Source: Gemmobacter aquaticus (GTDB lineage: Bacteria; Pseudomonadota; Alphaproteobacteria; Rhodobacterales; Rhodobacteraceae). From it: a DNA stretch of 64,000 nt. Every line of letters starts with the position of its first letter. The first letter of the stretch is position 1. Positions 26,458 through 36,960 of this stretch are shown one piece after another. The DNA lies in assembly GCF_007859075.1 (NCBI RefSeq), contig NZ_VOAK01000024.1:124001-188000 (forward strand). Reading direction: 5' to 3'. The position numbers and the translations under genes were made by a program. The notes beneath the pieces were generated by a model. That model worked only from the letters and a program-made list of their open reading frames with translations, did no database searches and was not told where the DNA came from.

Positions 26458-27294
26458 ATGACCGCACAACTCGCCCCCCGGATCGTCCGCCCACGTTGGC
26501 TGACCCTTCCGCTGATGATCGGCTTTGGCCTGATCCTTTTCTGGCTTCTTGCCACCGTGGCCGCCCCATGGATGACCAGCTATGCCCCGCTGGACATGGT
26601 GGGCCGCAGGCTTCAACCCCCCAGTTGGGACCACCTGCTCGGCACGGATGCACTCGGTCGTGACGTTCTGAGCCGCACCTTACATGGGGCACGCCACTCA
26701 ATACCGATTGCTGTAACCGTGGTCTTCTTTGCAGTGTCGATCGGGGCCCTGCTCGGGGCGCTGGCCGGTTTCATCGGCGGCATCGTGGATACAATCATCA
26801 TGCGGTTGGTGGATGTGACACTGTCTTTTCCGCCCATGCTGCTCGCTATGGCAGTCGCCGCCTCCCTAGGACCGGGGCTCGAAAATGCGGCGATTGCCAT
26901 GATCATCGTCTGGTGGCCGATTTATGCCCGACTAATGCGCGCGCAGGTGCTGGAAGTGCGCGAGCGGGAACATGTCGAGGCCGCCGTCGCCTCGGGTGCC
27001 ACGCAAACCCGGGTCTTGACCCACCACGTGCTGCCGCTTTGCTGGACCCCCGTGCTTATCAGCGCGACGATGGACCTCGGACAGGTCATCCTGCTTGCGG
27101 CGTCACTGTCCTTCATCGGTCTGGGTGCCACGCCACCAACGCCCGAATGGGGCTCGATGATCTCGGACGGGGCATCGCAATTCTATTCGTGGTGGGTGGC
27201 CCTAGGTCCCGGCCTTGCAATCCTGACGATCGTTCTGGGCTTCAACTTCATCGGCGACGGCCTGCACGACTACTTTGACCCGAGGTCGAAATGA
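26458..27294 (+). CDS. ABC transporter permease, dipeptide/oligopeptide class (DppC/OppC-like)
   Basis: 278 residues, with a first membrane segment at about 17-38 followed by the periplasmic HLLGTDALGRDVLSRTLHGAR segment that marks the OppC branch. The EAA loop (HVEAAVASGATQTRVLTHHVLP) contacts the ATPases. It starts 4 nt after the previous stop and its own stop overlaps the ATPase start (ATGA). Confidence 0.92.
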   Translation: MTAQLAPRIVRPRWLTLPLMIGFGLILFWLLATVAAPWMTSYAPLDMVGRRLQPPSWDHLLGTDALGRDVLSRTLHGARHSIPIAVTVVFFAVSIGALLGALAGFIGGIVDTIIMRLVDVTLSFPPMLLAMAVAASLGPGLENAAIAMIIVWWPIYARLMRAQVLEVREREHVEAAVASGATQTRVLTHHVLPLCWTPVLISATMDLGQVILLAASLSFIGLGATPPTPEWGSMISDGASQFYSWWVALGPGLAILTIVLGFNFIGDGLHDYFDPRSK

Positions 27295-28280
27295 ACGCAC
27301 ACACTCCCCTGTTCGAGGTGCGCGATCTGCGCGTCGCCTTTGGTCGCAACGGCGTCTTTTCAGAGGCGGTGCGCGGCGTCAGCCTGCATGTCGATCACGG
27401 CGAAGTGCTGGGCATCGTGGGCGAATCCGGTTCGGGAAAATCGGTTGGCATGCTCGCAGCTCTCGGTCTGCAGCCGGAGGGTGCGAAAGTCACCGGCTCA
27501 GTCCGGTTCAAAGGGCAGGAACTGATAGGCCTTCCACGGCGATCCCTTCGCGAGCTGCGCGGATCTCGCATTGCTATGATCTTTCAGGACCCACTGTCCT
27601 CACTGAACCCGGTGATGACAGTGGGCGATCAGATTGCCGAAGCAGTGCGCCTGCACAACCCTGACTTCTCACGTAAGGCGGCACTTGACCGCGCAAGGGA
27701 TCTGCTTGCCCTGGTCACCATACCCCAACCTGATCGGCGTCTGCGACAGTATCCGCACGAGTTTTCCGGGGGAATGCGGCAGCGGGTGATGATCGCCATG
27801 GCAGTCGCCAACGATCCGGACCTGCTGATTGCAGATGAGCCGACCACTGCGCTGGATGTGACCGTGCAGGCCCAGATCATGGATGTTCTGGCCGACTTAC
27901 AATCGCGACTCAAACTTGGGTTGATCCTGATTACCCATGATCTTGGCGTCCTGGCAGGACACGCTGATCGTGTGGCGGTTGTCTATGCCGGACAGGTGGT
28001 AGAGCAGGCTGTTGTGGACGACCTCTTCGCCCGGCCCGGTCATCCATATACACGCGGTCTGATCGCTTCGATTCCGGACATGACGCGTGAAAGCGAGCGG
28101 CTGTTCTCTATTGACGGCACGCCTCCGGCTCTTGGTCGGCTGCCTCCGGGGTGCGCATTTAACCCGCGCTGTCATATGGCTCAAGACATCTGCCGGCGCG
28201 AAGCACCACCAGCGTCGCTTGAGAGCGGGCATATCGTTTCCTGTCACTTTGCCTTTACCGGATTGGAGAGCGTTGCATGA
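27291..28280 (+). CDS. ABC transporter ATPase, dipeptide/oligopeptide class (DppD/OppD-like)
   Basis: 329 residues. Walker A GESGSGKS, signature FSGGMRQR, Walker [14 protein letters not shown] and the H-loop ITHD are all intact. The C-terminal oligopeptide-ABC extension ends with a Cys pattern (CAFNPRC...C...C) that may hold an iron-sulfur or zinc centre in this family. It is coupled by ATGA at both ends. Confidence 0.93.
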   Translation: MNAHTPLFEVRDLRVAFGRNGVFSEAVRGVSLHVDHGEVLGIVGESGSGKSVGMLAALGLQPEGAKVTGSVRFKGQELIGLPRRSLRELRGSRIAMIFQDPLSSLNPVMTVGDQIAEAVRLHNPDFSRKAALDRARDLLALVTIPQPDRRLRQYPHEFSGGMRQRVMIAMAVANDPDLLIADEPTTALDVTVQAQIMDVLADLQSRLKLGLILITHDLGVLAGHADRVAVVYAGQVVEQAVVDDLFARPGHPYTRGLIASIPDMTRESERLFSIDGTPPALGRLPPGCAFNPRCHMAQDICRREAPPASLESGHIVSCHFAFTGLESVA

Positions 28281-29287
28281 CCATTGCTGAACCTATCCTT
28301 TCGGTGCGCGGTCTGGTGAAACGCTTCCCCGTAAAGGGTGGCATTCTTTTCGAACGCGATGTTGGCCAGGTCAACGCCGTGGCTGGCGTGTCTTTCGACG
28401 TCGCCCCCGGCGAGACCCTGGGGCTGGTTGGAGAGTCCGGATGCGGCAAATCCACACTCGGACGCTGTATCCTGCGGCTGATTGAACCAACCGAAGGCCA
28501 GACCCTATTCCGCGGCAAGGATATCAACAGCCTACCGCCACACGGGATGCGGATGCTGCGCCGCAAGATCCAACTGGTGTTTCAGGATCCTTATGCCTCG
28601 CTTCACCCCCGGATGACGGTGGCAGAGAACATCGCCGAACCTCTTCGGATCAGCGACCTGTCGCCAAACGACCGCAAACGCAGGGTGGCCGAGATGCTGG
28701 ATCTTGTCCGCCTGAACCCCGAGCATGGTACTCGATATCCTCACGCGCTTTCGGGTGGTCAACGGCAGCGGGTTGTGATTGCACGCGCCCTCGCTTTGCA
28801 GCCCGATTTGCTGGTGTTGGACGAACCGGTCTCGGCTCTGGATGTGTCGGTTCAGGCAGGTGTCCTGAATCTGCTGAAGGATATCCAGCGAGAGTACGGA
28901 ACGGCCTTTGTCTTCATTGCTCATGACCTGTCGGTGGTACAGCACATTTCCGACCGCGTTGCCGTTATGTATCTGGGCAAGATTGTCGAGGTCGCGCCCA
29001 AGAGAACGCTTTATGCCTCGCCGCTGCATCCCTACACTCAGGCCTTGATGTCAGCCGTGCCGCTGGCCGACCCTCCGCGCGAACGCGCCCGCGCGCGCAT
29101 ATTGCTTATGGGTGATGTCCCCAGCCCGATCAACCCTCCGTCGGGATGCCGTTTCCGGACGCGTTGTCCCATCGCACAGCGGATCTGTGCAGAGCAGGAG
29201 CCGCAACTTAACCTGCAATCGAGCGGCCATGCCGTTGCCTGCCACTTCCCTGAGGCCCGAGACACGGGTCTGGCGGTGACAGCATGA
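28277..29287 (+). CDS. ABC transporter ATPase, dipeptide/oligopeptide class (DppF/OppF-like)
   Basis: 336 residues. Walker A GESGCGKS, signature LSGGQRQR, Walker [14 protein letters not shown] and IAHDLSVV are intact, followed by the C-terminal Cys-rich extension (CRFRTRC). It pairs with the preceding ATPase to drive import. The start and stop both overlap neighbours by ATGA, so the transporter and the CoA-transferase are translated together, linking uptake to metabolism. Confidence 0.93.
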   Translation: MTIAEPILSVRGLVKRFPVKGGILFERDVGQVNAVAGVSFDVAPGETLGLVGESGCGKSTLGRCILRLIEPTEGQTLFRGKDINSLPPHGMRMLRRKIQLVFQDPYASLHPRMTVAENIAEPLRISDLSPNDRKRRVAEMLDLVRLNPEHGTRYPHALSGGQRQRVVIARALALQPDLLVLDEPVSALDVSVQAGVLNLLKDIQREYGTAFVFIAHDLSVVQHISDRVAVMYLGKIVEVAPKRTLYASPLHPYTQALMSAVPLADPPRERARARILLMGDVPSPINPPSGCRFRTRCPIAQRICAEQEPQLNLQSSGHAVACHFPEARDTGLAVTA

Positions 29288-30564
29288 CTCGGGAAGACGA
29301 AATGGCCAAGACAATGCAGACGCTGCCTTTGAAAGGCATAAAGGTCCTCGACCTGACGCGCGTTCTGGCCGGTCCCTGGACAACCATGAGCCTAGCCGAT
29401 CTGGGGGCCGATGTCTGGAAGATCGAGAGCGTCAAGGGCGGCGACGACACGCGAGCCTGGTCTGTGCCAAATTTCAAGGGGGTCAGCACGTACTACCTCT
29501 GCGCCAATCGCGGCAAGCACAGCATCGCTTTGGACCTGAAGTCGCCTGAGGGTCGCGCCATTGTGCTGGAGCTTGCCGCCCGTGCGGACGTGATGGTTGA
29601 GAATTTCCGTGCCGGAACGGTGGATCGTCTTGGTATCGGCTATGGCGATATCCGCGCGATAAACCCCGGCATCGTCTATTGCTCGATCTCGGGATATGGC
29701 CAGACGGGCCCCGAGGTGACGCGGCCGGGCTATGACTTCATCATGCAGGCGGAAAGTGGCCTGATGTCCATTACCGGGCAGACGGACGGCCCACCGAACC
29801 GGCTTGGCGTGGCCTTTACGGATGTTGTGGCAGGGATGGTGGCCACACAGTCGGTTTTGGCGGCGCTCTATCAGCGGCGAGATACCGGCGTGGGGCAGTA
29901 CATTGATGTGGCCTTGCTCGACTCGACCCTGAACTTGCTGATCAATGTGGGAACGGCCTACCTGAACGCCGGTGTCGAAGCAAAACGCTATGGGAATGCC
30001 CATCCGACGGTCGTTCCCTATCAGCTTTTCACTGCAAGCGACGGACCTTTTGCGCTAGCTGTCGGCAATGATCGTATGTTCGCCGACTTTTGTAACCTCG
30101 TGATCGACCGGCCCGATCTGGCCTGCGATCCACGCTACCTGACCTCACACGATCGGGCGTTGAATCGCTCCGGCCTGCTGGAAGAAATCCAAACGATTAT
30201 TGCAACAAGAACGACGACTCATTGGATTCAGGCGTGCCAGGCCGCTGATGTGCCTGCCGGTCCAGTCAAGTCCGTGTCGGAAGCCCTACAGGCACCATCT
30301 GTCGTGGAACGGGGAGTAATTCAGCGGGTCGAACACCCGGAACTGGGGACTGTTTCGCTGATCCGGCCAGCTCAGGGGCTTGCTGCTCAGGTCGATTACA
30401 AGCCAAAGGCGCCGCCGATGCTGGGTGAGGACACGCGCTCCATACTGCGGGATGTGTTGGCCTTCGATGCAGCGCGGATTGAGGAGCTATTGGCCAAGGG
30501 TGTGATCGGATGTCACGATATCGCGGCCAAAGTTGACCGAAATATTCAGGGCGCAACGGTCTGA
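29284..30564 (+). CDS. Class III CoA-transferase (CaiB/BaiF family)
   Basis: 426 residues. The N-terminal signature [20 protein letters not shown] and the segment KGGDDTRAW are typical, and the catalytic Asp is expected in [11 protein letters not shown]. These enzymes move CoA from an acyl-CoA (often succinyl-CoA) to a carboxylic acid. Here the protein would activate the imported or derived acid for the acyl-CoA dehydrogenase and hydratase steps. An alternative internal ATG (residue 7) is possible; I kept the ATG that overlaps the upstream stop. Confidence 0.9.
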   Translation: MTREDEMAKTMQTLPLKGIKVLDLTRVLAGPWTTMSLADLGADVWKIESVKGGDDTRAWSVPNFKGVSTYYLCANRGKHSIALDLKSPEGRAIVLELAARADVMVENFRAGTVDRLGIGYGDIRAINPGIVYCSISGYGQTGPEVTRPGYDFIMQAESGLMSITGQTDGPPNRLGVAFTDVVAGMVATQSVLAALYQRRDTGVGQYIDVALLDSTLNLLINVGTAYLNAGVEAKRYGNAHPTVVPYQLFTASDGPFALAVGNDRMFADFCNLVIDRPDLACDPRYLTSHDRALNRSGLLEEIQTIIATRTTTHWIQACQAADVPAGPVKSVSEALQAPSVVERGVIQRVEHPELGTVSLIRPAQGLAAQVDYKPKAPPMLGEDTRSILRDVLAFDAARIEELLAKGVIGCHDIAAKVDRNIQGATV

Positions 30565-30581
30565 CCGCAATGGAGTCCCGC

Positions 30582-32525
30582 ATGACTGTCACTCTGGACC
30601 AGCACGGTACAATTGCCGTTGTGACCATCGACAACCCGCCTGTGAACGCACTTGCGACCCCAGTTCGCGCGCAACTCTTCGACCTCGCAGCACAACTCGA
30701 CAACGATCCTGGGGTCAGCGCCGTTGTATTGCGTGGGGCAGGCAAACTATTCGTGGGCGGCGCCGACATTACCGAATTCGACCGTCCGCCCGAAGCTCCG
30801 ACCCTGCCCGAGCTGATCAACCGCATCGAGGGTGCCAAGAAGCCCTGGATTGCGGCCATTCACGGCACGGCGCTCGGAGGCGGGCTAGAGCTGGCGCTCG
30901 GCTGCCACTACCGCATCGCTACCCCAGTTTGCACAATGGGACTACCCGAAGTCGGACTAGGCTTCATTCCTGGAGCGGGCGGCACGCAACGTCTTCCCAG
31001 ACTGATCGGCCTAGAAGCGGCAGCTCCCGTTGTAGCGGAACGGCTGGTTCTGGATGGCATCCAGGCGGCAAAGCTCGGCCTGATCACAGGGGTTGTAGAG
31101 GCCAACTTGCTTGATGAAGTCATAGAATTTGCGCAAACCCTGAACGGTCATCTTCCCCCTCTGCCCTCTGCCCGCCCTCTGCCCGCCCCCACTCCAGATT
31201 TCTGGGATGTCGCCACAGCGCGCATAGCAAAGGGGTCCAAGGGTCAGGCAGCTCCTATTGCCGCGCTGGCGGCAATGCGTTTCGGTCTTGAGCACGGTTT
31301 TGCCGCAGGGCTTCGTCATGAACGTGAGACGTTCCTTAGGCTGAGGGCGTCAGAGGAATCTGCTGCGCTTCGCCATCTGTTCTTTGCAGAGCGAGCGGCT
31401 CCGCGTCCTGCTGAACTGCGCGGCACTGCCCCGCGCGAAGTTCGCACTGTGGGCGTCGTAGGGGGCGGCACCATGGGGGTTGGCATCGCTGCCGCTTTCC
31501 GCAATGCAGGTTTTGCGGTCATCCTGTCTGAACGCGACGAATCCTTGGTGGAACGGGGTCTTGCAAACATCAATGCCGTTTTCACTGCGGCCGCGCAACG
31601 CGGCCTGATCACAGAGAAAGAGGCAGCGGATCGAGCTTCAGGTGTAACAGGTTGCGCGGGGCTTGAGGGCCTTGCACCTTGCGATCTGGTTGTTGAGGCG
31701 GTGTTTGAGGATCTGTCAGTCAAACGCTCCGTTTTCGCCGAACTGGCGATGATCTGCCGTTCTGATGCACTTCTGGCAACCAACACATCCTACATAGATC
31801 CGAGACTAATCGCCGAGGGCCTGCCCGCACCTGAACGCTTTATCGGACTGCATTTCTTTAGCCCTGCACATGTGATGAAGCTGCTGGAAATTGTCCCCTT
31901 ACCTGGCTATGCGCCAGAGGTCCTGGCAACCGCATTCGACATCGCGCGCCGACTGGGCAAAGTACCGGTAAGATCTGGCATATGCGATGGCTTTATTGGC
32001 AACCGCATTCTCAAGCGGTATCGCGCAGAGGCAGAGAATATGTTGCGTAGCGGTGTACCGCATAGCGAGATTGATGCCGCGATGCGTCGCTTTGGGTTCG
32101 CCATGGGCCCGTTCGAGATGCAGGATATGGCGGGCCTCGACATCAGCTTCATGAACCGTGAAGCAGCAAGGGCACGGGGCGAAGATGTCCCGGAAACTCC
32201 GGGTGACCTTCTGGTGCGAGCGGGGCGAAAGGGGATCAAGACCGGCAGCGGCTGGTACGATTACCTCCCCGGCGACCGTACGCCACGTCCGTCATCCGAG
32301 GCTGTCCGGATCATCGCCCCGCTGGTCGCGCAATCGTCGCCTTGTCCGGCCGACGAAATCGCGGCGCATCTGATCGCTGCGATGGCCGCCGAAGGCCAGT
32401 CAATCCTTGATGAGGGCATCGCAAAATCTTCTTCCGACATCGATCTGGTTCAAGTGCACGGCTACGGCTTTCCACGCACCAAGGGCGGCCCGATGTTTCA
32501 GACCGCCAGAAAGGCCAAATCATGA
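30582..32525 (+). CDS. Bifunctional enoyl-CoA hydratase / 3-hydroxyacyl-CoA dehydrogenase (FadB/FadJ-like)
   Basis: 647 residues, somewhat shorter than FadB. The crotonase domain (about 1-190) carries [13 protein letters not shown] and [18 protein letters not shown] with the catalytic Glu residues. The dehydrogenase Rossmann domain begins [18 protein letters not shown] (about 290). [15 protein letters not shown] supplies the catalytic His, and two C-terminal dehydrogenase lobes follow. It converts a 2-enoyl-CoA to the 3-oxoacyl-CoA used by the thiolase. I chose the second ATG because GGAG lies just before it. The stop overlaps the next start. Confidence 0.93.
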   Translation: MTVTLDQHGTIAVVTIDNPPVNALATPVRAQLFDLAAQLDNDPGVSAVVLRGAGKLFVGGADITEFDRPPEAPTLPELINRIEGAKKPWIAAIHGTALGGGLELALGCHYRIATPVCTMGLPEVGLGFIPGAGGTQRLPRLIGLEAAAPVVAERLVLDGIQAAKLGLITGVVEANLLDEVIEFAQTLNGHLPPLPSARPLPAPTPDFWDVATARIAKGSKGQAAPIAALAAMRFGLEHGFAAGLRHERETFLRLRASEESAALRHLFFAERAAPRPAELRGTAPREVRTVGVVGGGTMGVGIAAAFRNAGFAVILSERDESLVERGLANINAVFTAAAQRGLITEKEAADRASGVTGCAGLEGLAPCDLVVEAVFEDLSVKRSVFAELAMICRSDALLATNTSYIDPRLIAEGLPAPERFIGLHFFSPAHVMKLLEIVPLPGYAPEVLATAFDIARRLGKVPVRSGICDGFIGNRILKRYRAEAENMLRSGVPHSEIDAAMRRFGFAMGPFEMQDMAGLDISFMNREAARARGEDVPETPGDLLVRAGRKGIKTGSGWYDYLPGDRTPRPSSEAVRIIAPLVAQSSPCPADEIAAHLIAAMAAEGQSILDEGIAKSSSDIDLVQVHGYGFPRTKGGPMFQTARKAKS

Positions 32526-33958
32526 TTCACTATCCCAACGTTTCCCTTTTCATTGACGGTACCTGGCGACCTGCATCTGACGGGCGAAGCATCCCCGTCA
32601 TGGATCCGGCCACCGCTGGACAAATCGGTACAGTCGCTCATGCCACGCGCGCCGACCTTGACGAGGCGATTGCCGCAGCAGAGCGCGGCTTTGAGGTCTG
32701 GCGCAAGACCTCGTCCTTTGACAGATCCAGGCTGATGCGAAAGGCTGCAGACATCCTGCGCGACCGGGCCGAACATGTGGCTGCCCTGATGGTGCGAGAG
32801 AATGGCAAGCCGCTTGCGCAGGCGCGGCTCGAAACTCTGGCAGGCGCCGACATCATCGACTGGTTCGCAGGCGAGGCGCAGCGGACTTACGGGCAAGTGA
32901 TTCCATCACGCTCGCCAGATGTGTTGCAAATGACCTTGAAGCTGCCAGTTGGACCAGTTGCTGCCTTCACGCCATGGAATTTCCCGATCAATCAGGTGGT
33001 CCGAAAGCTTTCTGCGGCACTCGCAGCAGGATGTTCGATTATCGTCAAAGGGCCTGAGGAAACACCGGCTAGCCCGGCCGAACTGTTGCGTGCGTTCGCA
33101 GACGCGGGGCTACCAAATGGTGTTGCAAATTTGGTCTTCGGTGTGCCGGCCGAGATTTCCGAGTATCTGATACCGCATCCGGTGATCCGCAAGATCAGCT
33201 TCACCGGCTCTACCCCCGTGGGAAAACAACTTGCAGCGCTGGCAGGCCTCCACATGAAGCGCGCGACGATGGAGCTTGGCGGTCATGCGCCGGTGATCAT
33301 CGCAGGCGATGCCGATCTGGACCTCGCATGCGCAACCATAATTCCCAACAAATTCCGCAATGCCGGTCAGGTCTGCGTCTCTCCGACACGGTTTCTGGTG
33401 CAGGACAGACTTGCCGACGCCTTCGCGGATCGCTTTGCCGATGCTGCGCTAAATCTTCGGGTGGGCAACGGCATGGACCCGGATACAGAGATGGGCCCGC
33501 TAGCCAATGCGCGCCGCATACCGGCGCTTGAGGCGCTGGTGGCTGATGCCGTGGACAATGGTGCGCGGCTGCTGGCGGGCGGGCGTCGCATCGGAAACGA
33601 GGGCTGGTTCTTCGAACCCACCGTTCTGGCCGACGTGCCCGTTTCGGCCCGCATTATGAACGAAGAGCCTTTTGGGCCAGTTGCGATCGTCAATCGCTTC
33701 ACCCATCTGGACGACGCAATCGCTGAAGCGAACCGCCTGCCCTTTGCCCTTGCGGCGTTCGCCTTCACCCGTGACACGGCCACCGCGACGCGACTCGGAG
33801 CCGAAGTCGAGGCCGGGATGCTGTCGATCAACCACCTTGGGCTTGCCTTGCCAGAGGTTCCCTTCGGCGGGACTAAAGATTCCGGGCATGGCACCGAAGG
33901 CGGGGCAGAAGCGCTGGATGCGTATCTGGAAACCAGGCTGGTCACCCGGAAGAATTGA
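32522..33958 (+). CDS. NAD(P)-dependent aldehyde dehydrogenase
   Basis: 478 residues. [23 protein letters not shown], the general-base Glu in MELGGHAPV and the nucleophile Cys in [12 protein letters not shown] are intact, as is the C-terminal [13 protein letters not shown]. It resembles succinate-semialdehyde and related non-CoA-acylating enzymes. In this cluster it could oxidise the aldehyde made when one of the transaminases deaminates a primary amine or omega-amino acid. Coupled by ATGA to the preceding gene. Confidence 0.9.
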   Translation: MIHYPNVSLFIDGTWRPASDGRSIPVMDPATAGQIGTVAHATRADLDEAIAAAERGFEVWRKTSSFDRSRLMRKAADILRDRAEHVAALMVRENGKPLAQARLETLAGADIIDWFAGEAQRTYGQVIPSRSPDVLQMTLKLPVGPVAAFTPWNFPINQVVRKLSAALAAGCSIIVKGPEETPASPAELLRAFADAGLPNGVANLVFGVPAEISEYLIPHPVIRKISFTGSTPVGKQLAALAGLHMKRATMELGGHAPVIIAGDADLDLACATIIPNKFRNAGQVCVSPTRFLVQDRLADAFADRFADAALNLRVGNGMDPDTEMGPLANARRIPALEALVADAVDNGARLLAGGRRIGNEGWFFEPTVLADVPVSARIMNEEPFGPVAIVNRFTHLDDAIAEANRLPFALAAFAFTRDTATATRLGAEVEAGMLSINHLGLALPEVPFGGTKDSGHGTEGGAEALDAYLETRLVTRKN

Positions 33959-33961
33959 TCC

Positions 33962-34528
33962 ATGTGCACCACCGACATCCGAACGTATCCAATTCGCTTT
34001 AGCGCCGCCAATGACTACCGGCGCGAGAAAAGCGCGCTGCACGTACAGGTAATCGCCGTCGATGAACAGATCGGCTGGATCGAGGAACCCTTCTATCCGA
34101 ACCGGATCAACGATGATCGCGCGCTCAAGGTAGCCATAGTCGTCCCGATCTCAAACGACGAATGGGAGTACACCGTCAGTGGCTACCAACGGATGATTGA
34201 GGCGGGGGACCGTCGATATTCTGCGCGTCGATCCTGCAAAGACCCAAGCTGTCACAGGCTGCGTCAAGGTAGGTCCACTATGCTCAAAGGCCGGGATCGT
34301 GATGAACGCCCACACATGGTGCACGGCAATCCTGACCGCAGTCAGCATCTTTCGGAAAGTTCACCCGACACGCGCCGCTTTGAGTTGAAGCCGTCTCCCA
34401 TCGTCGTCCAGCAAGAGCTGGTCGAAGCGCTAGTCTGGCCTCTTGCAGGCCGCGTTACCGCATCCGACCGGCCGCGATTGGGCATTGAAGTGAATGAAGC
34501 GGTTCTGAACAGCCTGCCCCTAACCTGA
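33962..34528 (+). pseudogene. Decayed enolase-superfamily (mandelate racemase/muconate lactonising) gene
   Basis: The region is open for 188 codons, but only parts make sense. IGWIEEPFYPNRINDD and YTVSGYQRMIEAG resemble the barrel segment with the metal-binding Glu (wiEeP). The next expected piece (VDILRVDPAKTQAVTG, then VMNAHTW) appears in another frame from about 34205 on. The end (RVTASDRPRLGIEVNEAVL) is the family C-terminus, back in the first frame. Most of the N-terminal capping domain and the first metal ligands are missing. So it is a deleted and frameshifted remnant of a sugar-acid dehydratase or racemase, consistent with the nearby acid-sugar kinase. Confidence 0.75.
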
Positions 34529-34542
34529 AGGAAAAGAGTGCA

Positions 34543-35352
34543 ATGGCAGATATTACCGGTGCGACATCAATACTATTGATGCTCGCGGATCCCGTTTCGC
34601 ATATCCGCGGCACTATCCTGATCAACGATGCCCTGGCGGCACTTGGTCTGGATGCGGTGATTGTTCCGATCCACGTCACGCCGACAGATCTGGAAACTTT
34701 CCTTGCGTCGGCACGTCGTATGCAGAACGTCGCAGGCCTTGGCATCACCATACCCCACAAGATCGCGGCATGTGTGCTCGTTGACGAACTTACGCCGGTT
34801 GCAAGGCGCATGGGCGCGACAAACTTTGTTCGGAGAAACGCGGACGGCACTTTGACGGGTACGAATACCGATGGCGCAGGCTTCATGGAAGGGCTGCGCG
34901 TCAACGGCTTTGACGCCACGGGCAAACGCGCCCTGTTGGTTGGCACAGGCGGCGTCGGACGGGCGATCGCCTTTGGTCTTGCAGAGGCCGGGCTGGCGAG
35001 GCTTGACGTGATGAACCGCGATCGAGGCAAGGCCGAGGCACTGGCGACAGAGGTTCAGGCGGCCTTTCCATCCTGCCGCGTAGACCTTGCTGACGCATCT
35101 TCCCTGAAAGCCGCGGACCTGCTTGTGAACGGCACGTCTCTAGGCATGAAAACCAGCGATCCCCTTCCGCTTGAACTGGCCAGCCTGACCGATCGGACAA
35201 CCGTTGCAGAGGTCGTTGTCCAGCCAGCAATGACGCGCCTTTTGAGTGACGCTGCCGCAAGGGGCTGCCCGATCATTGCCGGGGCGGAGATGTTGAAACC
35301 GCAACCGGCAATCGTGGCAGAATTCTTTGGCCTTCTGCGCAGGGATGGATAA
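34543..35352 (+). CDS. Shikimate dehydrogenase-like NAD(P) oxidoreductase (AroE family), copy 1
   Basis: 269 residues. The AroE catalytic Lys (ITIPHKIAA) and Asp (TNTDGAGF) are kept, as is the nucleotide-binding LLVGTGGVGRAIAF. The Ser-x-Ser shikimate carboxylate site near the start is replaced (PVSHIRGTILIND), so shikimate itself is unlikely to be the substrate. The C-terminal GAEMLKPQ shows change at the GxxML..Q motif. It is followed 3 nt later by a related copy, and the pair closes the catabolic operon. Probably a catabolic hydroxy-acid or quinate-like dehydrogenase. Confidence 0.85.
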   Translation: MADITGATSILLMLADPVSHIRGTILINDALAALGLDAVIVPIHVTPTDLETFLASARRMQNVAGLGITIPHKIAACVLVDELTPVARRMGATNFVRRNADGTLTGTNTDGAGFMEGLRVNGFDATGKRALLVGTGGVGRAIAFGLAEAGLARLDVMNRDRGKAEALATEVQAAFPSCRVDLADASSLKAADLLVNGTSLGMKTSDPLPLELASLTDRTTVAEVVVQPAMTRLLSDAAARGCPIIAGAEMLKPQPAIVAEFFGLLRRDG

Positions 35353-35355
35353 GCG

Positions 35356-36165
35356 ATGGAAATTACTGGTGAAACCGATCTGTTCTACATTGTTGGCACA
35401 CCTGTCCGGCATTTTCGCGCGCCGATTCTGTTCAACGACTACTTCGCATCATGCGGGCACAACTTTTGCTGTACCGGGCTCAATGTGCAACCAGCCGATC
35501 TTGCCGACGCACTTTCTCTTGTTCGACGGATCGAGAATATCCGGGGTCTATGCATTACCGCACCCCACAAGATCGCCGCCGCATCAATGGTTGACTTGCA
35601 CACAAGGGAAGCCACTCAGGCGGGATCGGTCAATTTTGTCCGTCGGGAGACAGATGGAACACTGACGGGCCATAACCTTGATGGTCTAGGTTTTCTGCGG
35701 GGCCTGAAGGGTTCAGGCTTCGACCCAGTTGGAAAGCGGGTTCTTCTGCTGGGCGCAGGGGGCGTCGGCCGCGCGATCGCATTCTCGCTCGCGGCCGAAG
35801 GGGTTACGCGACTTTTGCTGGCCAACCGAGACACCGCCAAGGCCCACACACTCGCAGCAGAAGTTGCGCGGGCCACTGGCATCAAGGCAATGGCCACAGG
35901 AACTGGCGCACTGCCTGATCTCTCGGATTTTGACCTGATCGTGAATGCCACATCAGTTGGTATGGGCGGCGGAGGCGACATGCCGATGGATCTGACTGGC
36001 GTCTCCGCAAGTGCGACCGTTGCGGATGTTGTGATCGGCGCACAAGACACGCCGCTCATAGCCGCCGCGAAACGTGCGGGCTGCTCGACCATGGTCGGCT
36101 CATCCATGCTGAAACCACAAATCGAGCTGAGCGAAACTTTCTTGTATGGTACGGCAAAGGGTTGA
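35356..36165 (+). CDS. Shikimate dehydrogenase-like NAD(P) oxidoreductase (AroE family), copy 2
   Basis: 269 residues, same length and architecture as the preceding gene, clearly a diverged duplicate. The catalytic Lys (ITAPHKIAAASM) and Asp (HNLDGLGF) are kept and the Rossmann motif is LLLGAGGVGRAIAFSL. The substrate-binding start reads TPVRHFRAPILFNDY, again without the Ser-x-Ser of true AroE. Two paralogs side by side suggest two stereo- or regio-specific oxidations, or a heterodimer. Substrate unknown. Confidence 0.85.
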   Translation: MEITGETDLFYIVGTPVRHFRAPILFNDYFASCGHNFCCTGLNVQPADLADALSLVRRIENIRGLCITAPHKIAAASMVDLHTREATQAGSVNFVRRETDGTLTGHNLDGLGFLRGLKGSGFDPVGKRVLLLGAGGVGRAIAFSLAAEGVTRLLLANRDTAKAHTLAAEVARATGIKAMATGTGALPDLSDFDLIVNATSVGMGGGGDMPMDLTGVSASATVADVVIGAQDTPLIAAAKRAGCSTMVGSSMLKPQIELSETFLYGTAKG

Positions 36166-36354
36166 TTGGTTGTGCCGCCTGGCAGCCTTGCCGCAGGAAC
36201 AATCGTTCGCTGTCCCCTGAGAATTGTATCGTTTGAAGCTTGTGTTTTCGGCTAACATTTTCTTGCCTTCAGAGAAGCTGCAGTACGACGAAGGCTTCGA
36301 AGCTCGGCTATGCGCAGGGGCGTTCATCCTTGAGTAGGGGAGGACGAGCACGTG

Positions 36355-36500
36355 CGGCAGAAGCGGATCGCCACAGATACTAAACTGGATCGGCATATGC
36401 TGCAGGACATTGTCCGGCGAAAGCTCTGGAGCCGGAACGGGTCCGCGTACTGGTTCGCAGGATGTGCACAGACTGGTCGGAGCCCGCGACGGTGAAAACC
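36355..36500 (+). pseudogene. IS3-family transposase remnant
   Basis: A short stretch encodes KLDRHMLQDIVRRKL, the conserved end of IS3-family OrfA (leucine-zipper region). In a shifted frame EPERVRVLVRRMCTDWS follows, matching the start of the partner OrfB. The rest of the element is missing. The 190 nt between the last AroE-like gene and this remnant hold no gene I can see. Confidence 0.6.
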
Positions 36501-36504
36501 TAGG

Positions 36505-36939
36505 TCATGCTGGCAAATGGCGGATCCAGAGGCGGAAAGACGTTATGTCGATGAAGCCCAGGAAGCTCTCGGCAGCCTTGTCGTAGCAGGTTGCGACGGT
36601 ACGGGCGTTCTTCAGCTTTTTGAAGCAGCGCTCGACGAGGTTTCGCAGCCGGTAGAGCTTGCGGTCGACTGCGACACGGAGCCTGCGGAACTTGCGCATT
36701 GTGACGACTGGCACGACGTTGCGCGCCTCCATGGTTTTGCGAACCTTGCTAGAGTCATAGCCGCGATCGTCTAGCAGGACGCAAGGTTTCGGCAGGTTGT
36801 CGCCCTTGACCAGTCGAAGCCCAGATAGTTCGATGTCTGCTCCGGGTTGATATCCGACCTCATGGGGCGAACGGTGCCGTTGACGCAGAGGTGGATCTTG
36901 GTCGCGAAGCCCCCCCCTGTGAATCCCTTTTGTCAACAC
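36505..36939 (-). pseudogene. IS5-family transposase remnant (IS427-like C-terminal part)
   Basis: The frame encodes the end of an IS5-type DDE transposase: LLDDRGYDSSKVRKTMEARN, then LYRLRNLVERCFKKLKNART with the final Glu, and FRLWIRHLPA. Upstream, the expected FATKIHLCVNGTVRPMRSD lies in another frame. The frames meet at a run of eight C (36910-36917), a frameshift point. The first third of the gene is absent, so the copy is dead. Confidence 0.85.
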
Positions 36940-36960
36940 GACTTTCCGTTTCCACTGACG

